Numbered from the stretch's first letter, positions 46,953 to 57,520 are shown. The stretch: DNA of 64,000 bases from Prevotellaceae bacterium (GCA_031258195.1 JAIRNF010000039.1:62001-126000), one strand, 5' to 3'. Notes: generated from the sequence alone by a model not told the origin. Numbers and translations are program-made.

Positions 46953-48089
46953 TTAATACTCGCTTAGCCCGGAAATATTGGCATATAGCTGGCAATGTGC
47001 CATTGAGTTTACTCTAATTTTTTCTCCTTTTACGGTTATAAAGGTATCATAGCTCACCTCGAATGTGAGTTTTTTTCCTGTAGCCCATTGCGGACGTTCC
47101 ACTTGCACGAGATACGCAGGCATACAAAAGTGTTCGGTATTGCTATCTTTACCTGTTTCGTAAACGGGCTGTAGCGATATTATAGAAAGCTTTTCTCCGT
47201 TCAGCTTTACGGTGATATCCTTTTCCTCGAGCGTAGGGGCAATATCCAGCTTTTCATATATTTGCCCCGCAATCATCTGTTTTGAGGTATAATCTTCCTC
47301 CGGAAGTAAAGCCTTTGGTAATACCATTGGGCGGAAGTAAAGGAAATAGGTGTTATGACCGCCATTGCTGCTCCACGCATGTAGGTTATATACCTCGCCG
47401 TTGCCAATGCGTATATCTAACGTTTCATCTCTATCCACAATCATACGCCATCCCCAGTATTCCAGCGTGCTTATGCCGTAAGTATGATCGTCTGCATAAA
47501 ATGTATTGTAGTCTCGTGCGGGTAGCGTAATGCTGTACTTACCGTTATCGTCGCTCCATACGCCTGTGAAATCAGGGAAATCGTCGGAAGAAACTCTTAT
47601 AAATCCCTTAAACGGCTTACCGTCGAAGTCGGTAAAATGTCCGCTAATGGTGTGGTAGGTACAAGGTATGCTTTTGCTAAAAGTACCTTTGGCACTTTCC
47701 AACCCCAGCTCAATAACATCGGCTCTTCTGGTTCCGGTTTCGGTCGGGCTTTCTATGCGAAAATAACCATTTGCCGCAAGGTATTTTACGTTAGGATCGG
47801 TGCTTTTACCATCTTTTATATCAAAGTTTTTGTCGAAAAACTTATCGCCCTTCTCGTAGGCTTTTACTTTTACCGTAAAGTCTCCTTCGGGTACTTTACC
47901 ATAGGCATGTACAATGGAGCAAAAATAGGTTGTACGGTTTACCTTTTGCCACTCTACCGAATCGGTGGGTACGGCATACCAGTACGCATTCAGGCTGTTA
48001 TTGCCTTCAGAGGGTTCGTACGGATAATTTTTTTGAGCAAATAGTATAGTCCCATTTATTAGAAAGAGTAGCGATAAAAGTTTCTTCAT
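46953..48089 (-). CDS. Secreted protein with carboxypeptidase-regulatory-like region
   Basis: Signal peptide; 'ISGHFTDFDGKPFKGFIRVSSDDFPDFTGVWSDDNGKYSITLPA'. Confidence 0.6.
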   Translation of the reverse strand: MKKLLSLLFLINGTILFAQKNYPYEPSEGNNSLNAYWYAVPTDSVEWQKVNRTTYFCSIVHAYGKVPEGDFTVKVKAYEKGDKFFDKNFDIKDGKSTDPNVKYLAANGYFRIESPTETGTRRADVIELGLESAKGTFSKSIPCTYHTISGHFTDFDGKPFKGFIRVSSDDFPDFTGVWSDDNGKYSITLPARDYNTFYADDHTYGISTLEYWGWRMIVDRDETLDIRIGNGEVYNLHAWSSNGGHNTYFLYFRPMVLPKALLPEEDYTSKQMIAGQIYEKLDIAPTLEEKDITVKLNGEKLSIISLQPVYETGKDSNTEHFCMPAYLVQVERPQWATGKKLTFEVSYDTFITVKGEKIRVNSMAHCQLYANISGLSEY

Positions 48090-48226
48090 AGCAGAGGTTT
48101 AGTTTAATTGATAAGATATTCTTCTTTCAGTAAGACGTACGTTTTGGCATTTAGCTGCACTAAAGTAGAAATTATTTAGTAAATATGGTTTTATTATAGC
48201 TTTTAAGAACAGTAGTATGGTAAATA

Positions 48227-48259
48227 AAAAGGACGAACTCCCAATCAGTTCGTCCTTTT
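48227..48259 (-). terminator. Hairpin terminator candidate
   Basis: aaaaggacgaact ... agttcgtcctttt. Confidence 0.7.
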
Positions 48260-48338
48260 CCCCTAAAAAATGTCTATGAAGTGTATTTCGGTTTTTGGGC
48301 AATTTTAATTTTTAGCTGCCGACTAAGCAGCTGTTTAT

Positions 48339-49754
48339 TTATTGTGCTATAGCTTCTGCCACAGAATTGGCAATTAGCTCGTTTTGCTCTGTTGGCTCAA
48401 TAAATGCCGCCGATTTTTTTACTACCTGCATACCTTCTAAAAGCGGGTCTTTTTCGGCAAATTGTACGCGTTTAACCCAGCTGTAGATAGCATCTAAATC
48501 GCCGCCGTTAGGGCGGTCGGATGTAAGGTATCCGCTTTCCGCATCTTCGTCTTGCATGTATGCGTAATCGTTATATATTGTATTAATGGGGTAAGGAAGA
48601 TGCGCCAATGTTTTTGATATAGGTAAACCGTCATCGTTAAGCGTTACGCTGTAAACGTCCATTCCGCCCAAGCCCTTATGTCCGTTAGATGAGAAGGTAA
48701 GTGTATTACCGCTAACATTCGGATATAACTCATCATTTTTGGTGTTTACGCTTAAACCCATGTTAACGGGTTCGCTCCATCCTTTCTTTGTTTTTCTCGA
48801 CATGTAGATATCCATTCCGCCTCTACCGTCGGTAAAGTCTGCCGCAAAGTATAAACGCTCACCGTCTTCGCTCACCGATGGGTGGCAGATAGATGAGAAC
48901 GGTTTATCGTTGAAAATACTTTTTGCATTATCCCATTGTTGTGTTTTTTCGTTATAGCTAAGCTCTACAATGTTAAGGTAGTTGGTTACGATAGGCTCGT
49001 CTTTTTGCAGCCTAACCATTTGGTCTTCTCTGTAATGATTATCGGTATAAATCATCGATTTACCGTTGTTGTAAATGCAAGCCGGACCTGTTTGCAACGT
49101 TCTAGGAACTTTTGCGTAGGGCTTGCTGCTTTTACCGTCGTAAAAATACAGCTCTGCACCTCTAAGCATTGCGGCTTCGTTATTGTCGTTATGAATAAAT
49201 AGAATGCCGTTGTTGAAGCGAGAACACCAGAAGTTAGAACCTTTGGTATTAAAAGGTGCTTTATTTACGGCAGCGGTAGTCATAGACGGTAGGTTGCCGT
49301 ACTGCTCTAAACCTTGAAGCAGGTTTTGCAGCGGCTGGTAGCCTCTGTGAGAAGCCGAATAACCGTTGAACTGTTTAGCAACGTCAGCAGCACGCTGTAA
49401 CTTTTCGAGGCGAATCAGCGTATTTACATAGTCGCATGCAAACTGAGGCGTATAGGCAGCCATGTTACGCACTATTACCGCACCAAAACGCTTTTCTGCT
49501 TCTTTGTACTTACGGATATTGTACATAGCAGAAGCAAGTTTGATATTTACTCTATCATAAGTAAGCAAATCGATAGACTTATCGCTTAGTATCGATAAGT
49601 ATTCGTTCTCAGCTTCGGCAAATCGTTGCATTGTAACGTAACTGTCCGCTATTTTTTCGCGCGTAAGCTGGTCGTAGTTTTGTTTAGCATTTGCAGGCAT
49701 TAAGGCTAGGCTGAAAAGTGCTAGGATAAGCGATTGACGTAATAGAGTTCTCAT
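48339..49754 (-). CDS. TPR + PD40 beta-propeller protein, paralog 1 (no OmpA domain)
   Basis: 'CHPSVSEDGERLYFAADFTDGRGGMDIYMSRK', 'FSSNGHKGLGGMDVYSV'; start at MRTLLRQS preferred. Confidence 0.85.
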   Translation of the reverse strand: MRTLLRQSLILALFSLALMPANAKQNYDQLTREKIADSYVTMQRFAEAENEYLSILSDKSIDLLTYDRVNIKLASAMYNIRKYKEAEKRFGAVIVRNMAAYTPQFACDYVNTLIRLEKLQRAADVAKQFNGYSASHRGYQPLQNLLQGLEQYGNLPSMTTAAVNKAPFNTKGSNFWCSRFNNGILFIHNDNNEAAMLRGAELYFYDGKSSKPYAKVPRTLQTGPACIYNNGKSMIYTDNHYREDQMVRLQKDEPIVTNYLNIVELSYNEKTQQWDNAKSIFNDKPFSSICHPSVSEDGERLYFAADFTDGRGGMDIYMSRKTKKGWSEPVNMGLSVNTKNDELYPNVSGNTLTFSSNGHKGLGGMDVYSVTLNDDGLPISKTLAHLPYPINTIYNDYAYMQDEDAESGYLTSDRPNGGDLDAIYSWVKRVQFAEKDPLLEGMQVVKKSAAFIEPTEQNELIANSVAEAIAQ

Positions 49755-50106
49755 AATATTCATGTATAAAAGTACTTTATTGCTAGAATATAAGGATATG
49801 TTTCTACGCTGCTGCTTCAGCGTTTTCAATACAAATCTAGCAAATAAGTATTTTAATGCCTAAATCATTTTTCGAAAATTAACGTTCGATAAGAATTTGT
49901 GTTTTGATTAAAATATTGGTTATTAGTATTATGTGTGTTTAATGGACGTTAAATCGAAAGGGTATTTTTAACTTTGATTAGCATTAATTAGCTGTTAAAT
50001 TTTTTTTATGCCGCATATATTTTCTCTATAGGCATAAAAAACGCGGCCAATCAAGCTGCGTTTTTACGGTTTGGGGATAATGTTTTTCTCTTGTGCTTAT
50101 TTCTGG

Positions 50107-51480
50107 TTATTTTTTCTCTATTGTGTTCGGATTTGGGCGGGCTGTAATAGCCGCTTTTGGAAAAAGCGTATTGTCCGGGAGTTCCTCTTCCTCTTCTACC
50201 CATTCGTATATGGTATCAAGGTTGCGCCCCTCGGGTCTGTCAGACGAAAAGTAACCCTTTGCATCCGTGTTGTGTGTAAAGGCATAGTCGTTATATATGG
50301 TATTAATCGGATAAGGCATATGAACCAGCGTTTCCGGTATAGGCATTCCGCTCGAATCCAACTCAACGTAGTAGATATCCATACCGCCTAAACCTTCGTG
50401 ACCGTTCGACACAAAGTACAGCCTGTTTTGATAAATGTAAGGATACATCTCGTCATAGCTGGTATTAACGTAGCTGCCCAGATTTATCGGTTTACTCCAG
50501 CCTTTGCCCACTCTGCCGCACATGTAGATATCCATTCTGCCGACAGCATCGTCAAAGTTTGCGGAGAAGTACATGCGCTTTCCATCGTCTGTAACTGAAG
50601 GGTGACAGGTTGAGTACATCGTCTTATCCTTAAAAACGTCTTTAGGGTTCTCCCACATTTCGGTTTTAGGATTATAGTTTAGTTCTATGAGCCGAAGTGG
50701 GTTTGTTATAAGCCGTTGATCTTTCAACTCGCGCACAAAACCTTTTCCGAGGTAACGATTATCGGTATAGATAATCAGGTTGTTGGTTTTATCAAAAACA
50801 CCCGGTCCGGCTTGTAATGTGTGCGGTATTTTATTATACACTTCGCTTTTGTTACCATCGTATAGGTAGAACTGCGCGCCTTTAACCAGCGATCTCTCGT
50901 CGTTATCGTGATGCACGAATATAAGCCCGTTGGTATAATGTGTAGCAGCATAGTTCGAACCCGGTACGTTAATAGGAGAGTTGGTTACTTTATAAGGTAC
51001 AACAGCAGGCAAGTTAGTCTGATATTCTAAGCCCGCTCTAAGGTTTTGCAGCGGTTTGTATAGCTTATAAAGCGGATTTTGACTGAAAATTTCTGCTACG
51101 TCTATTGCCCGTTGGTATTTTCCTAAACGAATAAGTGTGGAAACGTAAGCTGTACCGAACTCTGGTGTAAATGCTTTTTTATTACGTACGAATACGGTTT
51201 CAAAGCGTTTATCTGCTTCCGAGTATCTACGGGTATTATAAAGGGTAGCTGCCAGTTTAATGTTAACCCGGTCGTAGCTTATTATATCAATTGAGCCGCT
51301 ACTCAGTACATCCATATATTCAACTTCAGCATTACCGTACTCTTGTATGGTAGCGCAAAGGTCTCCGCGTTTCTCGCTAGCTGTGGGGTTTATTTTCTTT
51401 TGGGCTTCTGCTATCGGGGAAAAGCTTAGAACGAAAAATAGCAATGCTAGAGTGATGCGTATTAAAATTAAATTTGCCAT
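50107..51480 (-). CDS. TPR + PD40 beta-propeller protein, paralog 2 (no OmpA domain)
   Basis: 'CHPSVTDDGKRMYFSANFDDAVGRMDIYMCGR', 'FVSNGHEGLGGMDIYYV'. Confidence 0.85.
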   Translation of the reverse strand: MANLILIRITLALLFFVLSFSPIAEAQKKINPTASEKRGDLCATIQEYGNAEVEYMDVLSSGSIDIISYDRVNIKLAATLYNTRRYSEADKRFETVFVRNKKAFTPEFGTAYVSTLIRLGKYQRAIDVAEIFSQNPLYKLYKPLQNLRAGLEYQTNLPAVVPYKVTNSPINVPGSNYAATHYTNGLIFVHHDNDERSLVKGAQFYLYDGNKSEVYNKIPHTLQAGPGVFDKTNNLIIYTDNRYLGKGFVRELKDQRLITNPLRLIELNYNPKTEMWENPKDVFKDKTMYSTCHPSVTDDGKRMYFSANFDDAVGRMDIYMCGRVGKGWSKPINLGSYVNTSYDEMYPYIYQNRLYFVSNGHEGLGGMDIYYVELDSSGMPIPETLVHMPYPINTIYNDYAFTHNTDAKGYFSSDRPEGRNLDTIYEWVEEEEELPDNTLFPKAAITARPNPNTIEKK

Positions 51481-51888
51481 ATATAATTGTATATGAACGA
51501 ACTAAATTGTATTTTAATGCGTGGCTATTTTATAAGCAAGCATAAAAATAAGCGGTTAATGGCTTAGCTAAAGAAAACCCAATTTTAAAAATACAATAAA
51601 ATCTTTTATGTAAACGTATAAATACTGATTTTATTTATTTTACTAAGATAGCTCAGCCTTTATCGTCCATAAAATATTTAACATTCTTTAACCTTATTGC
51701 TTCGCTATATATCACAGAGTATATTATTTACTATATTGATTATTAATGTATAATATGAAGTTGCTTTAAATAATATAGTGAAATTTCTGCTATTTTGAGA
51801 TTTAACTGTTTTTTAAGGGGTAAATTTAAAAAAACTGCTACTAATCTGTTAAGTATATAATGTACATTAGGGTGTGATACAAATAAAA

Positions 51889-52009
51889 AGGCTGTCTAAA
51901 AAGTTTCTATTTTCTTGTCATGTCGAACGGATGTGAGACATCCGCCTATAAAACAGCAGATTCCGCCTTTCAGTCGGAATGACATAATTGTTAACTTTTT
52001 AGACAGCCT
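51889..52009. repeat. MITE-like element with 17-bp perfect terminal inverted repeats
   Basis: aggctgtctaaaaagtt (51889-51905) vs aactttttagacagcct (51993-52009); interior contains a degenerate 'gtcatgtcgaac...cggaatgac' palindrome. Confidence 0.8.
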
Positions 52010-52040
52010 CTTTTGAACTTACTCTAAAAGAAAAGTATGT

Positions 52041-53816
52041 TTATTCTAAAATCTTTATTTCTGCCTTACGCGCAGGAGCCAGCTTGGCTTTTAAGTCTTT
52101 TGCATCGTTAACCTGTTCCTCCTCATCAAGCTGTAGTTGACCTTTACCTATAACCTCGATGGCATCGTCGGGGTAACCATTTTTTGCTAAGTATTCTTTC
52201 ACTACCTCTGCTCTTCGATGCGACAATTCTTGGTTGCTGTCGCTCGACCCTATTGCATCGGCATAGCCTAAAACAAGAATTCTAGGGGTATCGCCATCTA
52301 ACGATTCAATAAAAGCATCTATAATAGCTAACGCCTCTTTCGATAGTGTGCGGCTGTTAAATCCGTAGTAAACAGTAGTATCGGGGGTAGTTCTGCCGGC
52401 AATTAAATCTTTTGCTACATCTTCGGGCACTATCTCTCTAACTTGCGCCAGCTGCGCCGGGCGCTCTATTGTGGGTTTAACGGGAGCCAGAACAGGTTTA
52501 GGTTGCTCTTTCTTTACTTCAACTTTAGGCGTAACACGTTTTGCCCACACATAGATAGCATCAAGATCATTGCCGTTTGGGCGGTCGGAGCTGAAGTAGC
52601 CGCCGGTTGCCTTATCGTACATATACGCATAATCGTTGTAAACCGTATTGATAGGATAAGGCATATGTTCTAGCGTACCGCCGATAGGAAGCCCTTCTTC
52701 GTCTAACATTACGGAGTAGATATCCATTCCGCCAAAACCGTCGTGTCCGTTAGAGGTAAAGCAAAGAATATTGTCATATACATTCGGGTATAGCTCTTCG
52801 CCTACTGTATTTATAACGCTGCCAAGGTTAACAGGCGTATCCCATGCGCCTTTTGCGTTTTTACGCGACATATACAGGTCCGAACCTCCGCGAGAATCGG
52901 AAAAATCGGCAGAGAAGTACAAGTGTTGCCCATCATCGCTTAAAGCAGGATGGCAGATAGAATTTTCGTTTTTATTCTTAAACAGTTCTTTGGCATTTTC
53001 CCAAGTCTGCTTTTTCTCGTTATACTTTAGCTCCATAAGACGAAGCGAGTTGGTAATAATTTTTTGATCTTTCATCGAACGAACCATCTTGTTATCTCTA
53101 AAGCGGTTGTCGGTATAGATCATCGTGCTGCTGTCACGAGAAAATGTAGCCGGACCAGCCTGCATGGTTTGCGGAATATTGGTGTATAGCTGGCTGTTTC
53201 TTCCGTCGAAGTAGTAGAACTCGGCGCCTTTAATCATTGCTTTTTCATCTGAGCCAATGTGGATAAACATAATGCCATCCTCGTAGCGTGTACACCAAAA
53301 GGTTGATCCCGGTTGGTTAAACGGAGCCTTGGTAACGGCAACGCTTGATGTATCGGGGTTATTGCCCCAGTACTTTGCGCCTTCGGCTAAGTTGAGTATA
53401 GCCTTGTCGCTCGAAAACGGATGCTGCTTGGTTAAACGATCGGCTATCTCAATAGCGCGTTCGTTCTTGTCGTTACGGATAAGCGTAGTCAGAAATGCGG
53501 CAACCTGTTCAGGTGTAAATGCGCCAAGGTTATGGGCTGCTTTCTCAAAGTAATTTTCAGCCATTTCATAGCTACGCGTGGAGTAGTAAACGTTGGCGAG
53601 CTTAATGCTAACCCTGTCTTTTTCTGCCGGATCGATCTTCTTTTTTCCCAGAATTGCTTTATACTCCTCTTCAGCTTTGGCAAAATCTTGGTAGCTTACG
53701 TAAGTATCGGCTTTCTTCTCCGCCCCCGATAGCTTTGGTTGCTGCGCCTGTGCTGTTAAAGTGGTTATTAGTATAAAAATGTTGGCAATTAGTAATGCTC
53801 GTAAAGTTCTGTGCAT
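52041..53816 (-). CDS. TPR + PD40 + OmpA protein, paralog 3
   Basis: 'CHPALSDDGQHLYFSADFSDSRGGSDLYMSRK', C-terminal 'LVLGYADAIGSSDSNQELSHRRAEVVKEYLAKNGYPDDAIEVIGKG'. Confidence 0.9.
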   Translation of the reverse strand: MHRTLRALLIANIFILITTLTAQAQQPKLSGAEKKADTYVSYQDFAKAEEEYKAILGKKKIDPAEKDRVSIKLANVYYSTRSYEMAENYFEKAAHNLGAFTPEQVAAFLTTLIRNDKNERAIEIADRLTKQHPFSSDKAILNLAEGAKYWGNNPDTSSVAVTKAPFNQPGSTFWCTRYEDGIMFIHIGSDEKAMIKGAEFYYFDGRNSQLYTNIPQTMQAGPATFSRDSSTMIYTDNRFRDNKMVRSMKDQKIITNSLRLMELKYNEKKQTWENAKELFKNKNENSICHPALSDDGQHLYFSADFSDSRGGSDLYMSRKNAKGAWDTPVNLGSVINTVGEELYPNVYDNILCFTSNGHDGFGGMDIYSVMLDEEGLPIGGTLEHMPYPINTVYNDYAYMYDKATGGYFSSDRPNGNDLDAIYVWAKRVTPKVEVKKEQPKPVLAPVKPTIERPAQLAQVREIVPEDVAKDLIAGRTTPDTTVYYGFNSRTLSKEALAIIDAFIESLDGDTPRILVLGYADAIGSSDSNQELSHRRAEVVKEYLAKNGYPDDAIEVIGKGQLQLDEEEQVNDAKDLKAKLAPARKAEIKILE

Positions 53817-54109
53817 AGCTATAGTATTTTTGTATTATGGTACGATTTGACTTAAAATAGAATTAAAAAGCCCCTCTTTTTTACAAGTTAGGCGTATGAT
53901 TGACTTATTTTATATACGAAGATACGCTATCTATCAAGTATTTAGCCTGAAATTAACCCATCTTAACCGTTACGAAAAGGAGTAAGCAGGTTGCGTTGAT
54001 GGATTATTTACTTAAAAACAGCCAATTAGGTTTGATAATGCGTTGTTAAAAGCCTATTTTAATTTTAGACTTTTTAGCTCTGAAGGAGCGGCAGGATTTA
54101 CCGATGGTA

Positions 54110-54985
54110 TTAAGGCTTCAACTTAAAGTATGCTGCCGGATCTTTATCAATATACCGTAGTGAATTTTGGGGCTTATCGAAGTTGAAGCCTCTCCACATA
54201 TAAATGGAGCTTAACTTTGAGTTATCGTAGCAGTAAAGGTAGTGTAGCAAGCTGTTGTTCGATAAGTCAAGCGATCTTAGTAAGTTTCTGTTACAGTATA
54301 AATTTTTTAAAGCCGTGTTGTTCGATAGGTTTATGCTGTTAAGCTTATTCGACGAGCAATCTAAGGCTACAAGCCGCGTATTGTTAGAAATATCCAGCGT
54401 TTTTAGGTTGTTAAAGCAGCAAATTAGTATACTTAGTTCGGTGTTATTTGTAAGATTCAGTTCGGTTAGCTGGTTGCCGCAACAGTCTAGTTCGGTTAAA
54501 GCCGTGTTATTCGATAGGTTTAGCGTATCTAGCCGGTTAATGCCACAAGCCAGGTTAGTAAGCACCGCATTGTTTTCTAAGTTAAGCTTGGTAATCTTAT
54601 TCTCCCTGCAGCTTAACCGTGTAAGCTTAGCGTTTTTTGATAGATCTAGACTTGTTATATTGCTACCGCTACAGTTTAGCATGGTTAAGTTGGTAAAATA
54701 CTCTATTCCGTCTAGCGATTCGATGTATGCTCTTTTTATCTTAGCTACAGAATCTAGGTTGTATGTAATGATAAGTTTGGGAGAGTAGCCGTCGTTAAGA
54801 ATATTCATTTCGGCTACCGTTGCGGCCTCATCCGGACTGAGAACGCCGTCGCCGTTAGCGTCAAAGCGTTGGCAGTATTCTTTGAAAATTGGGTCGGTTA
54901 TTTTGTCAAATATGTTGGCGATATCTTGAGCTAGTATGCTAAAAGCGGTAAGCATAAAAAGGCATAGCAGTAAAAATCTTTTCAT
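54110..54985 (-). CDS. Secreted leucine-rich-repeat protein with an EF-hand-like N-terminal segment
   Basis: 'DANGDGVLSPDEA'; tandem ~21-aa repeats 'LTxLxCxxNxLxxLxLSNN'; start at MKRFLLLC preferred. Confidence 0.88.
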   Translation of the reverse strand: MKRFLLLCLFMLTAFSILAQDIANIFDKITDPIFKEYCQRFDANGDGVLSPDEAATVAEMNILNDGYSPKLIITYNLDSVAKIKRAYIESLDGIEYFTNLTMLNCSGSNITSLDLSKNAKLTRLSCRENKITKLNLENNAVLTNLACGINRLDTLNLSNNTALTELDCCGNQLTELNLTNNTELSILICCFNNLKTLDISNNTRLVALDCSSNKLNSINLSNNTALKNLYCNRNLLRSLDLSNNSLLHYLYCYDNSKLSSIYMWRGFNFDKPQNSLRYIDKDPAAYFKLKP

Positions 54986-55276
54986 ACTATAATTTTTTAG
55001 AGTCGCGCAAAAGTACAAAAAAAACTTGAGTTGTTAAAAAACAATAAAAGAAAATAACGGTAAATTATTAATGTTTAACGGTTAAAGGTAAGCTGGTAAG
55101 TATTAGTGGGAAAGAACAATATAGGAATATGAATTTAAGAATTCAAGAGATATGAGGAATTTAAGAATTCAAAGTTTAAGGTTTAACAAGTTTAAATGGT
55201 CTAAGGCTTGGAAAACCTATGTGGTTTTATGTATCTGTGTGGTCAAAAGAAAAGGGCGTGTACTCAAAAATATTAT

Positions 55277-55359
55277 CGTCATGTCGACTGAAAGGAGACA
55301 TCTCCTATTTCAAAGAGCTACTGCTATTCAGGAGATTCCTCATTTCGTTAGGAATGACG
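55277..55359. repeat. Degenerate palindromic intergenic repeat, copy D
   Basis: cgtcatgtcgactgaaaggagacatctcc ... ggagattcctcatttcgttaggaatgacg. Confidence 0.65.
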
Positions 55360-55488
55360 AAAATAAACGTCATATCGAATGTAGTGGCATCTGTTTTGTA
55401 CTGTTTTTAAGAAGATTTAGTTGACCTGCCGGTTATCTTTTTGGTTGGAATGGTAGCAATTTAATCATTAATAAATTACCATTAATAG

Positions 55489-56253
55489 TTATGCTAATGT
55501 AACACCGATACTTCTGCTGTGTAAATCGTCAATATAGTGCTGCGGAGCGTTTATATCGGTAATTATATGGTGTACCTTATCAAAATCGCGGATTTTGCTG
55601 AAACCGCGTTGCCCGAATTTTGTCGAATCAGTCAGCACAATAACTTTTTGCGATGCCTTAATCATTTGCTGGTTGATAAAACCTTCGTTAGTATTGCTGG
55701 TAGTTAATCCAAAATCAAGGTCAAGACCATCAACGCCGATAAAAAGTTTTGTAGCAGCGATATTATCCAAGATACCCTCTGCAAAATGTCCTACAACCGA
55801 AGCGGCTGTTTTGCGCAGTACCTCGCCCAGCTGGATAACTTCTATGTTCGGATCGGAGTATAGCGAAAGCTAAACATTTAGAGCAGAGGTGATTACCGTT
55901 ATCTGAAAGTCAACCTTAACGTGGTTGGCAAAAAACAGTAGCACAGTACCCGAAGCGATAATAATTTTATCGTTCGGCTCAAGTGGCTTGGCTGCTCCTT
56001 GGGCTATGCGGATTTTTTCTTCCTGTTGCAGCTTCTCCTTTTCACCAATATGCCGTTCTACTGTCAGCGAAGCAAGGCTACTCGCGCTCCCGTGGTTACG
56101 GTGAAGCATTTTTTTGCTTTCAAGGTATCTCGGGTCTTTTCGGATGGTTACCTCCGAAACTCCCGACATTTTACTTAATTATTGAACCTTTACGTAGCCA
56201 TTTTTGTTAAGTTGTTCGAGAATGAGGTTATAACGTTTTGCTATGTTTCTCAT
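55489..56253 (-). pseudogene. DeoR-family transcriptional regulator with two in-frame stop codons
   Basis: In one continuous frame: MRNIAKRYNLILEQLNKNGYVKVQ*LSKMSGVSEVTIRKDPRYLESKKMLHRNHGSAS...VITSALNV*LSLYSDPNIEVIQLGEVLRKTAASVVGHFAE...LFIGVDGLDLDFGLTTSNTNEGFINQ. Confidence 0.92.
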
Positions 56254-56454
56254 GATTCTGATTTGGGGTTTTTGTTAGGATATACTACAAAGATAATAAA
56301 TATAGATTGGAATCTTTATAGATACCGAAGGTAATAAGGTTGGACTATACTCCGATAAGTAACCGGCTGTAAAGAAAAGATGAATGAATTGTAAGATGGG
56401 CGATGCTACACAGCACCGCCCATTCTTTTCTAATGGAAAAAATAGAGAGCCGAC

Positions 56455-57177
56455 TTAGCCTTCTTGCTTAGGCTCGTTAACGTCTTTACCTCTATAGAAC
56501 CCAAGCTCCTTAAGTAAAGCAATATAATCGTCTTCTGTTTGGCTTGCCAGCATAACAATTTCGTCGGGTTTGCCTTCTCTGTTAGTAAAGAACCACGACA
56601 TCCGTCTGTTTTTCCAGTAGATAACTAAGTTGTTGCGGTTAACTACTTTCTCCCATTCGCTCTCTAGCTGTTGTAACAAGGTATTTATCGTCTTTTCCTC
56701 ATTTCCTATAAGAATAGTGCCGGTAAACGAGTAGTTGCCTAAAAATCGGCTATATTCGTAAGTCGCTTGTGCGCATTGAAAAAACATGGTAGAGTGTATA
56801 AACTCTGTAATGCCTACACCCTCATTAAGCCATATTCGTTTTTCTCCGCCTTGGTCTTCGATACAGATATAAATAGGTGCATCAGCTTTGTATCGTTCGT
56901 TAATGTTTATGCCCCAGCGCCCGATACCGGTTTGTTCTTCGGTAAAAACCAGCTTATCGTCAATACAAGTTATTTCGTTTAATGAAAGAAAGCGCTCTGT
57001 AGAGTTGGTTATAAGTGTAAGGTTTCCCACCATTAGATGGAATTCTCTTAGTATATTCGGTAGTTTTAGCTGTAAGCGTTTTTCAGTTTTTTCAATTTCT
57101 TCGATGGGTAGCCCTTCTTCTTGTTTAAGCGGACGTCCAAGTATTTTTTCTGCAGTTTCTTTAATTGATTTATACAT
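56455..57177 (-). CDS. SMI1/KNR4 (SUKH)-like protein
   Basis: 'EEIEKTEKRLQLKLPNILREFHLMVGN', 'GRWGININ ... ICIEDQGGEKRIWLNEG' resemble SUKH/SMI1 family. Confidence 0.65.
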   Translation of the reverse strand: MYKSIKETAEKILGRPLKQEEGLPIEEIEKTEKRLQLKLPNILREFHLMVGNLTLITNSTERFLSLNEITCIDDKLVFTEEQTGIGRWGININERYKADAPIYICIEDQGGEKRIWLNEGVGITEFIHSTMFFQCAQATYEYSRFLGNYSFTGTILIGNEEKTINTLLQQLESEWEKVVNRNNLVIYWKNRRMSWFFTNREGKPDEIVMLASQTEDDYIALLKELGFYRGKDVNEPKQEG

Positions 57178-57520
57178 TTACTTAATATAGTTAGTAAATA
57201 TTTTGCTCTATAATATATAAAACGGACAAAAATATATAATATACCCGACCTGTATATAGAAAAAACTTTTAAATATCTTAAAATGTATTGTTAAAATTAT
57301 GTGAGGTAAATACCTGATAATGGGAATTATACAGGGTTTATTGTAAAAAATGGCTTACCACTTGGGAGCGGGAATGATTAAATAACGTTTGGGCAGATAA
57401 AAGCTGGGTTTTTCTTGCTATATCAAATGGGTATGAGGATCGTTAGTTCAGTGAAGCACAGCTAATCACTCAACAGGTTGCTACTTGTTTGCAGAGTCCT
57501 TCTTTCGGCAAACTAATAAA

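Noticed and set aside
54200-54800. Tandem DNA repeats in the LRR gene as a mobile or satellite repeat
   Set aside because: Periodicity (~63 nt) is explained by the 21-aa leucine-rich repeats.
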